Positions 1-10,699 of a stretch of 64,000 nucleotides of DNA are shown in pieces. Source of the stretch: Gnetum montanum (Eukaryota; Streptophyta; Gnetopsida; Gnetales; Gnetaceae); assembly GCA_015680685.1 (NCBI GenBank), contig MNCI01006048.1, positions 402,185 to 466,184 of the forward strand, in the 5' to 3' direction. The notes beneath the pieces were generated by a model. It saw only the letters and a list, made by a program, of their open reading frames with translations, was not told the origin of the DNA and searched no databases. The first letter of the stretch is position 1; each line of letters opens with the position of its first letter. The translations under genes were made by a program, and so were the position numbers.

Positions 1-448
1 AATGCCAGTGGGTCCTCCCCAAAGTAGGCTCATGCCTTTAATGCCCTGACAAATCCACATTCAAAGAGTCCGTAGGCTCTGGGAATGTCATTCATAACAA
101 GAGTTAAATTCTTAATCGCAAGAATTTACCGAAAAGAAACAATGCATCCACCAAGATATACACTAATGATACAACCGGCAATGAGGTGAACAATGGAGAG
201 AAGGATGGAGAGAAGAGAATGGAATGGAATCCCAAGAACAAGGTGATGTACAGCCCCTTGTGTATTTGATGATTAATGTGACTTAGCAGCTCCCATTCCA
301 AATATGGCCTCAAACAAACCACATCCAGTGACTTCGCATTAATGCATTCGGCCAATCCATCCTCCTGAAGTAACAAGAATGTCTTCTCTAAGAGCCACCA
401 CCATTCCAACGAAACGAAAGAGGAGAAGAATGGGAAGCGAGAAGGGCC

Positions 449-757
449 TTAGTTAGAGGGAACATTTTTATTTTGAGTTCCATAACCAGTGCTTGTAGCC
501 CAAAGAATTATTTTGTCTAAGGGGCATGCTTTGAATTTCCATAGTTTTTTTTTATCCGTGAGAACCACACCATGCAAAGACTTTGTTATTTTTATTTGCT
601 CAGCTTCCTCATAATGTGGCAACATCAGAATGGTAAGAAAACTCAACAAGAAAAACATCCAAGTACCCAAGAGAATGGCCAACACAAATGCATCAAGTTC
701 CCTTGAAGTCACACCCTTTTCAATCCTGAGTCCTTCCTTAGTTTGGAAAATACCCAA
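449..757 (-). other. Candidate post-protease reading frame with one hydrophobic segment (element A)
   Basis: An open frame of about 102 codons in the 3' region of element A. It has no ATG near its start, so it may be an exon or chance. It contains GVTSRELDAFVLAILLGTWM, continues hydrophobic as one probable membrane helix, and then becomes charged. The same frame start (GVTSRE or a close variant) is visible in C near 40100, E near 45325 and G near 53230, but is broken by stops in all three. The position after the coding region is where some plant Ty3/gypsy elements carry extra or envelope-position ORFs. That role is inference only. Confidence 0.35.
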
Positions 758-1019
758 TCACCGATTCGTTAAAGTTCTTATTATTTTGAAGAAAGGGACT
801 GTATAGTTCCAAGCCAAGAAAGACCATAGAATTTGTGGATGAATGGATGAAGTGGACTCATTGCTTGTCATATCAAAAGGAACATACCCTAGTATCAACA
901 TCATAACTTAAAGGTAAAAACCAAACATTAGCAATCAATAGGAAAATAGTTCATACCATCATGAAGAACACTTATTAAATGACAAACTTGACAAGATGAA
1001 TAGAACACATACACAAAGA

Positions 1020-1135
1020 AATAAAAAAGTATAAACGATGTTGTAAAATAAAAACAAGAAAAGTTAAGAAATTTGTAAAAAAAAATGTGCAAAACAAAAA
1101 TGCGTAAAACAAAAACGTGTAAAACAAAAATTTAA
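1020..1135 (-). repeat. TTTTTGTTTTACA-type T-rich array (element A)
   Basis: On the minus strand this holds several loosely spaced copies of TTTTTGTTTTAC separated by short variable bases. Matching arrays lie in C (39720-39780), E (44825-44950) and, more diverged, G (52905-52985), always just after the purine motif. No function is known to me. Confidence 0.65.
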
Positions 1136-1172
1136 AAGAATTGAGGGCCTCGAATGATCAGCATAGGTGGCT

Positions 1173-1184
1173 ATCTCCCCCATG
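1173..1184 (-). promoter_or_regulatory. Internal polypurine-tract-like motif (element A)
   Basis: The minus strand reads CATGGGGGAGAT. It resembles the polypurine tract next to the 3' LTR in C and G (CATGGGGGTA) but lies well upstream of where that LTR would be. The same motif occurs in C (39670) and E (44771). Confidence 0.5.
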
Positions 1185-1349
1185 AATGAATTGAGAGGGA
1201 GAGATCCAAAATAATGAGTGCCTATTTGAATTTCTTAGAAGTGTCCAACTTCTCTTGATTGATGTTTTTAGGTTAAGGGCTGGAAGTTGGTGATGCTTAT
1301 ATTCTAATGGATCTATGCCTTCGTTACGAGCGTGAGTTGTTTCCCCAGT

Positions 1350-1990
1350 TCATTCCATGCATGTTGGTGGGTTTCTCTTTTGATTAGTTGTCAACCATAG
1401 GGTGTCCACTTGTTGTGCGGTTGCTACATACAGGCACCTTTGTATTTGAGTTTCTTGGGCACACCAGTTGCATGGAAGAGATGCGGAGCATTCCTCCATG
1501 TCATCACCCTCTGAGTCACTGTATGTGATGCATGGAACTTTCTTCTTCTCGATCTTTCCATAAATGTTTATCTTAGATATTTCCAAGGAAAGATCATGGA
1601 TCCCCAGGCATGAGTCTATTGTACATAGCCATACCCTCCCCATTATAATTGGGAAGTCTCCTTTGTTATTGTTAACTTCTATCACTAGGAAATCAGCTGG
1701 GTATGACCAACCACACATAGTGGTAATGATGTCCTCCACTAATCCTAAGGGAATGGTGATGGATTGGTCTACTAGCTCTAGTTGAATATTTCTCCTCTTG
1801 AGTTGGGGCAGGATCCAAGCTTGATATATTTCTCATGAGATTAAGTTGACTTCGGAACTTGAGTCAAGAAGAACCTTATGTGGTTCGTTCCCAGTGACTT
1901 GGAGGTAGATTAAGGGACTTCCAGCGTAAGAGAATTTCCTGGGAAGGTGGCCTACCTTGATCTAGTCGGTAACGGTATGTGTTAACATAA
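1350..1990 (-). pseudogene. Retroelement aspartic protease, element A
   Basis: Decayed pepsin-like protease, which in a live element would cleave gag-pol. The active-site region reads LLDSSSEVNLIS, so the usual Asp-Ser/Thr-Gly has become Asp-Ser-Ser. Downstream, the flap and hydrophobic core regions (GWSYPADFLV, GDFPIIMGRVWL) are open for about 129 codons. A stop follows VNLIS where B, C and D have Gln, and another lies upstream in TVTD*IKV. At the codon where B, C and D all have TAG, A has TGG (Trp). Homology to the other copies is clear; catalysis is not expected. Confidence 0.8.
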
Positions 1991-2597
1991 CCATCTATGT
2001 TGAGCTCTATTGTTGGTTTGAAGGGAGCTCCGAAGCCTTAATTGTTGAAGGAGCATACACAGACTTAACCGCTTGTGGTTATGAGAATTTGTTTGGGCTT
2101 TTGGTTATGAAGAAAGGTCTTCTCTTTTTTCAGTTGTTAGAACTAGCAGCGGGTTGAATGTTTATAGCTCTCGTAGCATTACGTTGCTGCGGTTGAGTAG
2201 GGAGTTCCCCTTGCATTGTTGAAGCAGGTGGTAGTGGAACTACCGGTGTAAGAGTGGCGGATGGATTCGGAGTATGGTACGCATGTGGAGTGTCTCCCGT
2301 AGGAGAAGGAGTCCTAAAATACTCCTAAACCTAATAGTGATGTTGTGGAGTTGCGTAACCTATAGAGTCACTTGGAGAAACCGGCTGCTGCACGTAATAG
2401 CCATACGGGTCTGATTGCCAGTAAGGGTATTGTTGTCTCGGCGGTGGCATCCCCTATGATTGTGGATGTTGCCACTGTTGATGTTGCCTGATGGGTTGTG
2501 GTGGAGTTCCACTTGGATAGTACATCAACGGTTGGTGGAACTATCTTGGGTTACCTTGGGGATAAGTAACCTTCGGGGTGCCTACTGTTTGTGTACC
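1991..2597 (-). pseudogene. Gag C-terminal Pro/Gln-rich tail, element A
   Basis: The minus-strand translation is rich in Pro, Gln, Tyr and Ser. It contains SATLTPVVPLPPASTMQGEL, closely matching the linker of element C (38500-38580), but is interrupted by stops. In element C this linker joins the zinc-knuckle part of gag to the protease. It ends at the head-to-head junction with the LTR of element B. Confidence 0.7.
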
Positions 2598-3169
2598 TAA
2601 GAACACCTTGTGGCTAGAAATAAAGATGAACTTTGTGATAAACATTGCAGTATTTAGAATCACTTATTTAATGTTATTTACAGTTATTTAATGCTTTCCT
2701 TAGTTAATCAATGTTCTCTCTCTTTTCTTATTAACTCCCCCAAGTAAGCACACTCAGTAGGACCACTTCGAGCATGCGTGAAACACTTGGTAACCCAGTA
2801 ACAATTAACGTTTGGTAACCCCAATAGTGTTACACTGGTTCAGGATGTGGACAACAAGTGGGAACGAAAGTTGGTGGTAGGACTAGTTAGAGCATAGTCA
2901 ATTAGTTAAATTAAATTGGTTACTTAATCAATTCACTTCTCCCTTTGTAGCACCAGGACATAAAGCATAAAAATATATAAAAATCATATACCTCAAGTTT
3001 ACTTAATCATACAATTGCACTATATGAGTAAGCTTGGGAAGACAACGATTGACTAACTCGTTTGGGTTCTGTAAAGGTGCATAAGCACTTAGTCCTTGGA
3101 ATTCAACTGGATCATGCATGCATACTCGTATTCGTATGGTTAAGCGTAGGAATACCTCACTACTCATCA
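2594..3169 (+). repeat. Partial 5' LTR of element B
   Basis: Starts inside the LTR, at the sequence corresponding to C near 35550 (the AATAAAGATGAACTT polyadenylation region), and ends with the family terminus ACTCATCA at 3169. U3 and the TATA box are missing. Confidence 0.85.
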
Positions 3170-3170
3170 T

Positions 3171-3188
3171 TGGTGTCGTTGTCAGGGA
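3171..3188 (+). other. Primer binding site, element B (tRNA-Asp type, decayed)
   Basis: TGGTGTCGTTGTCAGGGA, one base after the LTR end. It is similar to the complement of the plant tRNA-Asp 3' end (TGGCGCCGTTGCCGGGG). The changes are C to T or G to A. Confidence 0.7.
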
Positions 3189-3307
3189 CTTTGTTGATTG
3201 TGTGCTAGCTAGAACTTAGGAAATCTTCACATCATTGGAACAAACCCTTAGGATTGGTTATCTTACAATTAGTGAAATGAAAAGTATTGCACATTGAATA
3301 GACAATT

Positions 3308-5650
3308 ATGTCTCCTTCTTCTTACGAGAGTGTTTCACTGCCTAGGTCCGATACATGAAATAATTGGAGGCATAGTACACATGATAATCCGCCAGTTCCT
3401 CAACAGTTTTACATGGTATACGTTCATCTTGATGAATATACACCAAACTTTACCTTTATCCTCCACTAGGATGAACAACTACATTGGTGTGGTTTAGAAG
3501 GTAACATAGTGTTACCTCCCGATCGCTCAGTCTGAGGCATGCCCCTTGGTGATCTCACACAAATTGGTATGTAGCACTTATAGGCTGAGTACGTTATGCA
3601 TGATCATGAGTTGAGAGAGTATCAGACCACAAAGGCACAACGTCAAAGGGATCTATAATAGGAGATACATTATGAATCCATGAAGGGGAAGTTATCTCAG
3701 AATGTCCCATATGTCATAAGTGAAAATGAGGGTGGTGAACCTACCTCAGGAGGTCTCCCACATAATGATGTTCCTCCTGTTAACTTCGGTCAAGGGGATG
3801 TGTATTAGAATCTTCACTCAACTATCCATAACCCATATTCTGGTACCAATAGACACAAAGGGTCTAAGAAAGGAACACAAACACATGACAAAGATGGACA
3901 TTCTAATCGTAACTGTGATGGGGCTGCAACCACTGAAGAGAAGGAAGTAGGCACCATCATGGTGATGGTCCTCCTCCTTCTTCATCTTCATCATCTCCTT
4001 CATCCTCTCCTTCAGGATCTAGATGTAGTTTCTAGGAAAAAGACCTTGAGGATAATGGTAAGCGAAACGGGAATCATAGACAAAGCAGCTAAGAAAGGGA
4101 ACAAGGAAATTCTAGAGAAACTCATCATGAAAGAAGGGAGAGTAGGGAACAACATAGGCATCATAGATGCCATAGACAGTACGATCATGATGAACCCCTA
4201 CTCACTACCCAAAGTATGCTAGATATAATTGAGGTTGTTAGAATCCCAACAAGGCACCAAAAAGATAGTAGGATCAAAAGATTAGATATGAATAATATCC
4301 AACAATTTGAAGGGGGATACAACGCTGATCCTCAAAAGTATTTGCAAGCATTTCATGATGCATGTGCCTTGCAAGACATAGAAATTGAGTGGAAAAAACT
4401 CAAGTTGTTTCCACGACGAACACTGATCAAGGAAGCAAAAAGCTGGTACCAGTCCTTAGAATCGGAATCCATTCATCGATGGAGTACCATGTTAGAACTA
4501 TTCAATGATAAGTATCAAACATATTCTTGAGTGTCCAACTTGTGAAAGAAAATCCAAGGATGAAAACAAGGAGGACATGAACCCTTGGATGCTACCATGG
4601 GTCGATATTATGCACTATTACATCATTGCCTAGGCAATGGTTACTCACAAAGGGAACAACTACGCCATCTCGTAGATGGGCTTAAGCATAAAATGCGAAG
4701 AACCATTGGGACTTATGCCTAAGAAAGGCTATCTGAGCTTAGGGTCCATCAAGTACAAAGATTGTTGGAGCAAGTTGCTAAAGAGGAAGGTGAGTTAAGG
4801 AAAAGAGAGAGTGTGGAAGAATATAATAGAGATCCTTCCCTCTAAAAGAAGGGAGTTAGATTTTGTGAGGATGAAGAAGAGTCACCACTTGAAGAGATGG
4901 CGAATAAGAAGACCTTGCCCATTCAAAAACTTGCATGAAAAGTATTGGCAAAGGTGGACCAAATGTGGGACTCCCTAGATAATAGATTTTAAATAGTTCT
5001 CAAAAGAGTAGAGGAGTCTAGAGAGGAAGGTAGTGATCAAGAAAGTAAAAAAGAGAGAATGTGAATATGCACGTAACAAAGGAAAGGGAAAAGTTGCCAT
5101 CATCGAAGAGGTTGTGGATTCGGATATAGACAATGATGGTGGATGTGAGATATGCCAATATGACCATCCTAAGGGATGTTGCCATGTAATCTTACATCTA
5201 TAGGAGTCTAGGGTGTATGCACTCAACCCACGATTAAACAAAAGGAAAACACCTTGAAGGTTACCTTATCCCCAAGGTAACCTAAGGAAATTCCACCAAC
5301 CCTTGATATATTATCCAAGTGGACATCGACCACAACCAAATGAGTAGTATCAACAATGGTAGCACCCAAAGTCATGAGGAATGCCACCACCACATCAACA
5401 GTACCCTTACCATCAATCCGACCTGTATGGATACTATGTGTAGTGGCCAATCTCTCCATGTGACTCTCCTAATCACGTTACTCCCCAACCTTACTACCAG
5501 ACCCATGAGTATTATAGAACTCCTTCTCCTAGGGGAGATGTTCCACAAACATACTATCCTTCCCATCTGGCTACATCTCTTCCACCCTTAACTCCATTAC
5601 CACCTACCCCAGCCATGCAAGGTGAGCTCCTTGCCCAGCCACAGTAATGT
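3308..5650 (+). pseudogene. Gag polyprotein, element B
   Basis: The start at 3308 is chosen by alignment with D (60866) and C (36270): MSPSSYESVSLPR. Then come a conserved N-terminal block (about 3390-3560), an Arg/His/Glu/Ser-rich stretch (about 4095-4200, one frame: HHERRESREQHRHHR), a capsid-like retrotransposon gag domain (about 4280-4800: RLDMNNIQQFEGGY, LKLFPRRTL, SWYQSLESES) and a compact zinc-knuckle-like motif (CEICQYDHPKGCC, about 5143-5181). A degraded Pro-rich linker ends it. Stops and frame changes recur throughout. Gag would form the particle. This copy cannot, because it is split across frames. Confidence 0.8.
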
Positions 5651-5836
5651 AATGCTACAAAGGTTGTTAATCCTCATCCTATTATTGGTTCAGAAAATTG
5701 CACAAAGAAGAGACCTTGCTTTAGGACCAACAGTCCAACCAAGTCCTTGTAGTCACAAGCGACTAACTCTCCAGAGGCCTCACCATCATATGAAACTTCG
5801 AATCTCCCTTCAAACCAAAGGCCACATTTAACACAC

Positions 5837-6597
5837 ATGGTCATGTTGACACATGCCATTACTGATTGGATTAAGGTTGGCCATTTTCCTAGGAAATTCT
5901 TTGATCTTGGGAATCCTCTTATATATTTACAAATCGCTGGGAATGACCCATGCAAAGCTATTTTGGATTTAGGTTCCGGTGTCAACTTAATCTCTCAAGA
6001 AATGTACAAAGCCTAGAACTTGCCTCCACTAAAAAAGAGTAACATTCGTTTAGAGCTGGCCGACCAGTCCATCACTGTCCCATTAGGACTAGTGGAGGAC
6101 ATTGTTACCACTTTTTGTGGATGGTCGTATCTAGCTGACTTCTTAGTGATTCAAGTCAACAACTGTAAGGGGGACTTCCCAATCATAATGGGAAGAGCAT
6201 GGCTAAGCACAATTGACGCACACCTAGGAATACATGATCTTTCCCTAGAAATATCAAAGGGAAATACGTTTGAACAGATTGAGAAGAAGAAAGTTCTGTG
6301 CATCGCATATAGTGACATAGGGTGTAGTTGCGTGCAGATGTCTTGGTTTGTACAACGTTTAACATTGCCTGCATGCAACCAGTGTGCACAAGTAACAAAC
6401 ATACAAAGATGCCTGTATGTAGTAGCCACAAGATAGGGAAGACACCTAGTGCTTACATGGAATCAACTGAGGGCTTGACTTGTGCTTACATCGATAGCAT
6501 AGCCACATTAGAGCAAGTCCATCACCAACTTCCAAGTCTTGACATTGAAAATATCAACTAGGGGAAGTTGGAAATCTCTAAAAACTTTAAGTAAGAG
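5837..6597 (+). pseudogene. Retroelement aspartic protease, element B
   Basis: One frame from MVMLTHAITDWIKVGH reads through to about 6436, with a single TAG at 6014-6016. The active site reads ILDLGSGVNLIS, so Asp-Ser-Gly has become Asp-Leu-Gly. Downstream blocks GWSYLADFLV and GDFPIIMGRAWL match A, C and D. The TAG sits at the same codon as in C and D, where A has Trp. The region 6437-6597 is a spacer toward RT. Likely inactive. Confidence 0.8.
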
Positions 6598-7462
6598 CCC
6601 CTAGAGTTAAAATCGTTGCCCACCGGTATGGAGTACACATTTCTCAAAAATGGAAAATCAATAATTATTAATGCTAAGCTCGCTCCTCAACAAAAATAAA
6701 GGTTGTTGAAAATGGTGAAAAAATGGTCAAAAACCTTTGCTTGGTCATATTCCAAATTAACTAGAATAGACCCTAGGATATGCCAACATAGGATTTACAC
6801 TAACCCCTCCATGAAGCCTCGACAAGAAACGCAAAGGCAATGGAACCCAAAGCTGAAGCAAGTGGTTAAAGAAGAAATTGAACAACTTCTAATAGCTAAG
6901 TTCATCTACCCCATTGTTGATAGTGAATGGGTTAGTCCCTTAGTCATTGTGCCCAAAAAGGAGGTGTAAATGAAGGGTGTGTATAGACTTTAGGCTACTG
7001 AACATGGCAACATTCAAAGACCACTTTCCATTGCCATTCGTTGACACCATTGCAGGGCATCACTACTATAATTTTCTGGATGGGTACAGTGGATACAACC
7101 AAATCCAAATAGCACCAGAAGACCAAGCCAAGACCATGTTCACAAGTCCTTGGGGGACATTTTCTTACAAACAGATGTTGTTTGGCTTGTGCAATGCTCC
7201 TGCAATGTTTCAATGTTTGGTTCTAAGTATATTTCAGCAACAAATAGGGAATGGTGTAGAAGCCTTCATGGATGATTTCTCCACCTATGGAGTGAACTTC
7301 GATCAAGCATTGGACTGATTAGAGCAAGTGCTAAAACGATGTGTTGAAACCAACTTAAGGCTCAATTGGCAAAAAAGCCATTAATGGTCCAAGAAGGTGT
7401 AGTATTAGGGCATAAAGTTTCACAAACAGGGATAGAGGTAGACCTTGAAAAGATTAAAGTCA
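6598..7462 (+). pseudogene. Reverse transcriptase, element B
   Basis: Domains in order: RT entry region with PLVIVPKK (about 6960), VCIDFRLLN after a frame change, FLDGYSGYNQIQIAPEDQ (about 7074-7127), FGLCNAPAMFQ, and the catalytic box FMDD intact at about 7267-7278. The thumb region continues in another frame to DLEKIKVIHEW, where the element is cut. Sequence style (SGYNQIQIAPEDQ, FGLCNAPA) is that of plant non-chromovirus Ty3/gypsy RT. At least two frameshifts and several stops make it non-functional. Confidence 0.85.
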
Positions 7463-7605
7463 TACATGAATGGTTAAGTAATGCTATTTTAGTTAGATTT
7501 TTCTTTGTCCTTTTGTTTATCATACTAGCAAAAAATTGAATTTTTATTAAGACATTAATGTTGGATTTTTTTTATTTTCCTTTTTCTAAAATGTTGATGT
7601 TGAAC

Positions 7606-7810
7606 CCATGGATGTAGCATAGTGGTCAAGACACTCATCTTTTAGTTTGGAGGTTGCTACTTTAATTCCTACCTCTATTTACAAGTGTTATAATGAAGTA
7701 GTTTTGTGCTAGGACATTCTTGTTTAGAGGAACACATTTACCTTATTGTGTAGGTAAGGGTTGTGCTATGGGCCTCAATGTCTATTTTTTCAATAAATAA
7801 ATAAAATAAA
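7606..7810 (+). mobile_element. tRNA-derived SINE (SD1a copy)
   Basis: Box A TAGCATAGTGG at 7615-7625 fits the RNA polymerase III consensus. A degraded box B lies about 35 bases on (clearer in the SD1b copy as GGTTTAATTCC). The element ends in an AATAAATAAATAAAATAAA tail. It is shared with SD1b, so it predates the duplication. Confidence 0.6.
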
Positions 7811-9964
7811 GCTAATGTTAATTTCTTTTAGTTTTTATATATAATTCTTAATGAAATCCTTATTTACATTAAAAAGAAAATATAACAAGGATCTACTTTG
7901 GCATGGCATATTTAAAAGAACAAACTCTATTATGATATTGTTAAACAAATTATTCTTTATGAGTGTGTTGTGTGCGATTTTGGTCTACTAAATAAATATT
8001 GGAAACAAATAGAATAAACTCAACAACTTGTTGCTAAATAAATTCAAAGTGAAGAAAAACACAATATGATATTACACTTCTTGAAGCAAAGATGATGACC
8101 TTAGAAGTTGAAGCTTTTTGTCACTTTCTAGTCTACATTTAAAATTTCTACAAATTTCAATTGGATAAATACTCCAAAAGAGTGATGGTGGTAATTCAAT
8201 ATAAGGTATGATATCATAATGTAGTCTTATGGCTGTAAAAATAAAATATTCAAGAGCACATTATTTATTATGTTTAAAAACATGTTCATAGGTGAAATAG
8301 ACATTATTTTAAAAATTATGGAAAAATATATAGAGCAATATATTTCTATTTGAATAATATCAAGAGATGTTTTAATTCAATGATAAACTATTTATGTGAT
8401 ACTATTCTTCTCTGTTTGGAGTGCACATTTAACATAGAGCATGAATGAGATCTCATTGAGTTAAAAAGATGGCTCAAAATTCCTCTTAGAGAATTAATTG
8501 TCCACTATGCAATACAAATAATATTGAAATTTCTCTATGATATCTTTGATTGCATTACATAACAGAAAAACGGTGAAGGTACCTTGTGAAAAGGGTTTTA
8601 TAGCATACAAAAATGTTAATAACAAAGAAATAATTATAAATAAGTAGTATTCATTTTAGTTATTTAACTTTTGACATCATAATTTTAGATATTTTATTAA
8701 GGTGTTAGCCTAGTTGTACGGGTCATGGCTTGGTAACCCCAAGTCACAAGTGTTGATGCGTAAATTTTGATGACAATACCCTTTAATTTAACATGTTTAA
8801 AGAGACTATTGCCTACAACATCGCCCACATGGGTACATAAACTTAAGAATAGTTTCAACTACTAGAGTTTATGTGGTGTTTAAAAATAGAATCATTAAAA
8901 TGGTATTAATTATAAACACAATTTGAAATGCAAAATAGAAATACTTTATTACATCAAAGTAAACAATATTTCTATTCACTTAGAATTAAAATATTATAAA
9001 GCGCATAGGCTCGATTTCTAAATATGGGTGTTAAGTGAAACTAGGAAAATAAATTTAAGTTCTTCAAAGAAGAAATAGATAAAATCTAATCCATACAAAA
9101 ATACTTTGAGGCATAAACTATAATTTTGATCTAAGAAACTAACAGAGTTCACAACCATAAACTTCTAAAATGTCATATGAGAGTAAAACAAGAAACAAAC
9201 TTAAAGAATTTTTCAAATTGACAATAAAATAAATAGACACACACATTTACAAGAAAAAGGTATTAGGACTTACCTTTGGATTAATTCTTTGATTTGGGTT
9301 ATTAGGTCTTGTGCCAACACATGCCTCTAGTCGATGAACTTCCTCTAACAAATGCTTGTGTTAGGACTTAGCTATATGAGGATGAGTTAACAGATCATGT
9401 GAGCTCTAGAATTTTAGAAATTTCTACCTCAACTCCAACCACCACAACCCACCCCTCCCCCTACTTTGATCATTGCCTTTTTAAAACCTTCTTACTTTTA
9501 GCCATTCCCCTTCCACACTGTTTGGCTTCCTCTTTTGTATAGCTCATAACTGCAAGTGTCACAATAAAGAGGCTCCTTCTTGTGTATACCTCATAACTAC
9601 AAGTGTCACAATAAAGAGAAGTAGCATTATTGTTCTTTTCAAAAAAATAATTAAAAAAATCAAAAGGCAATTTACCATTATAGAAGACTAAATACTTAAC
9701 CTAAGCATGAAGTAATTGAACACAATAGGTGTGTATATAAGATAACCATAACATATTTAGTAGATGAGTAACATATGATAGTTAAAGTTTACAACCATTT
9801 AAAACATGTATTAAAATTAAATAAAAAAAATCTTTTGAACATCCAAGGCTTTGCACTCCATAGTGCAATAGCTGTTGCTAGACCATGCATCATTCCCATA
9901 TGTACCCTTGACCTCTCACCTATCCTACCATTATTATAAGGACATCACGGATGCCACCCAAACT
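7811..9964. other. AT-rich spacer of SD1a, no gene seen
   Basis: No ORF with recognisable homology. It contains the empty target site of element G (GATGG at 8468-8472), a short SINE-like 5' end (TTAGCCTAGTTG near 8705) and, at about 9535-9625, a short tandem duplication around CTACAAGTGTCACAATAAAG that SD1b has only once. Its counterpart is 48873-49556 plus 55856-57280. Confidence 0.7.
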
Positions 9965-10305
9965 ACAGTCATGGCAAGCCAACCATAACTTTGTGGAGGC
10001 ATGCATGGTTTGGGCTGCACTCGTTGAATAACAGAGGCATCCATGATATTATATAAAATAAGAAAATATGCTTAAAGCCAGTCAATGTATTCTCCAAGCA
10101 GAGATGTAAGAAAAAATCATCTTCGAATACTACCCATAGACTGCGATTGCTTTCCATGTGGAACATTATAATCCTGCATCTTCTCAAGCCATTGGCCAGC
10201 CTCCGACATGTATTAAATAGCTGGTTCTACCAAAATCTCAGATTTGAGAACATTATACATGGCAAGGAACTTGGATTTCACGTCAGTCGATCCATTGAAG
10301 ATCAT
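9965..10305 (-). pseudogene. FPPS: Farnesyl diphosphate synthase pseudogene, copy 1 (N-terminal part)
   Basis: Farnesyl diphosphate synthase condenses IPP with DMAPP and then GPP to make FPP for sesquiterpenes and sterols. The minus-strand start ATG is 10303-10305 in a GCCATG context. The first frame reads DVKSKFLAMYNVLKSEIL, then after a stop QWLEKMQDYNVP. A deletion removes the block that SD1b keeps (KLNRSICVVDNYKLLKGG). The next frame gives LLGEYIDWL*AYFLILYN then IMDAS. This matches the enzyme's IEWLQAYF block and first Asp-rich motif DDxxD, but the first two aspartates have become Tyr-Asn. Only the first third of the enzyme is present. Stops, the deletion and the lost Mg-binding residues show it is dead. 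Confidence 0.8.
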
Positions 10306-10699
10306 GGCGGTGGAAAAAGAGAAAAAAAAAACAAAAAACAAAAAAGAAAAGTAGCAAACAATGATTAGTAGAAAGAAAGAAATGCAGTGCGTCCATTTTC
10401 AAGCTTCACAATTCACATTCCGCAAGAACATAATGCACGTTCCAAAATCATGACAAGGAAATCCAAAATCATGACAAGGAAATTCGAATTTGTGCGCAGG
10501 ACCACCATATTTGAACAAACTGGAAGAGGTGAACGCCATGTTCACAGTACAAGCCCACTGCCAAGCTTCTGTTGACTTTCAGCTACGCTGATTCTTCTTG
10601 GCATTGGTGGGACATTTGGACATCAAAAAACACCGTCCTTCATATGTCCGCATGGAGCATTCGTGAACGGGTGGTTGTTACATGTACGTCTTAGGAGAA
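10306..10699. other. Upstream region of the FPPS relic
   Basis: Minus-strand 5' flank of the FPPS start, beginning with a T-rich tract (10310-10350). It includes a 20-odd-base direct duplication around ATCATGACAAGGAAA (10447-10485) not duplicated in SD1b. Conserved with 57692-58055. Small plus-strand ORFs here show no homology. Confidence 0.6.

Larger units (their letters stand above)
1..2597 (-). mobile_element. Ty3/gypsy element A, Athila/Tat-like fragment (gag tail, protease, 3' region)
   Basis: Read on the minus strand, this is a Pro/Gln-rich gag tail (from about 2597), an aspartic protease (about 1990-1350) and then about 1.3 kb of non-coding 3' region reaching the window edge. Reverse transcriptase, RNase H and integrase are absent: the protease tail runs within about 150 bases into the T-rich 3' region, as in element C (35346-42333). 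The left end matches C near 40815, so the fragment continues outside the window. At about 2594-2600 it meets the truncated LTR of element B head to head. The family assignment comes from collinearity with C and D, which carry a tRNA-Asp-type primer site and similar gag. It is a decayed fossil. Confidence 0.85.
2594..7462 (+). mobile_element. Ty3/gypsy element B, Athila/Tat-like (LTR, gag, protease, RT; truncated both ends)
   Basis: Order: a partial 5' LTR, a decayed tRNA-Asp-type primer site, gag, protease, and reverse transcriptase up to the region just past the active site. RNase H, integrase and the 3' LTR are gone because the element stops abruptly at about 7462, where segmental duplication SD1a starts. 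The left end is cut at about 2594 against element A. Many stops and frameshifts make it inactive. It carries the only substantial RT of this family in the window. Confidence 0.85.

Noticed and set aside
104-409. Minus-strand 101-codon hydrophobic frame
   Set aside because: In the 3' region of element A, not clearly conserved in C at the matching place; likely chance.
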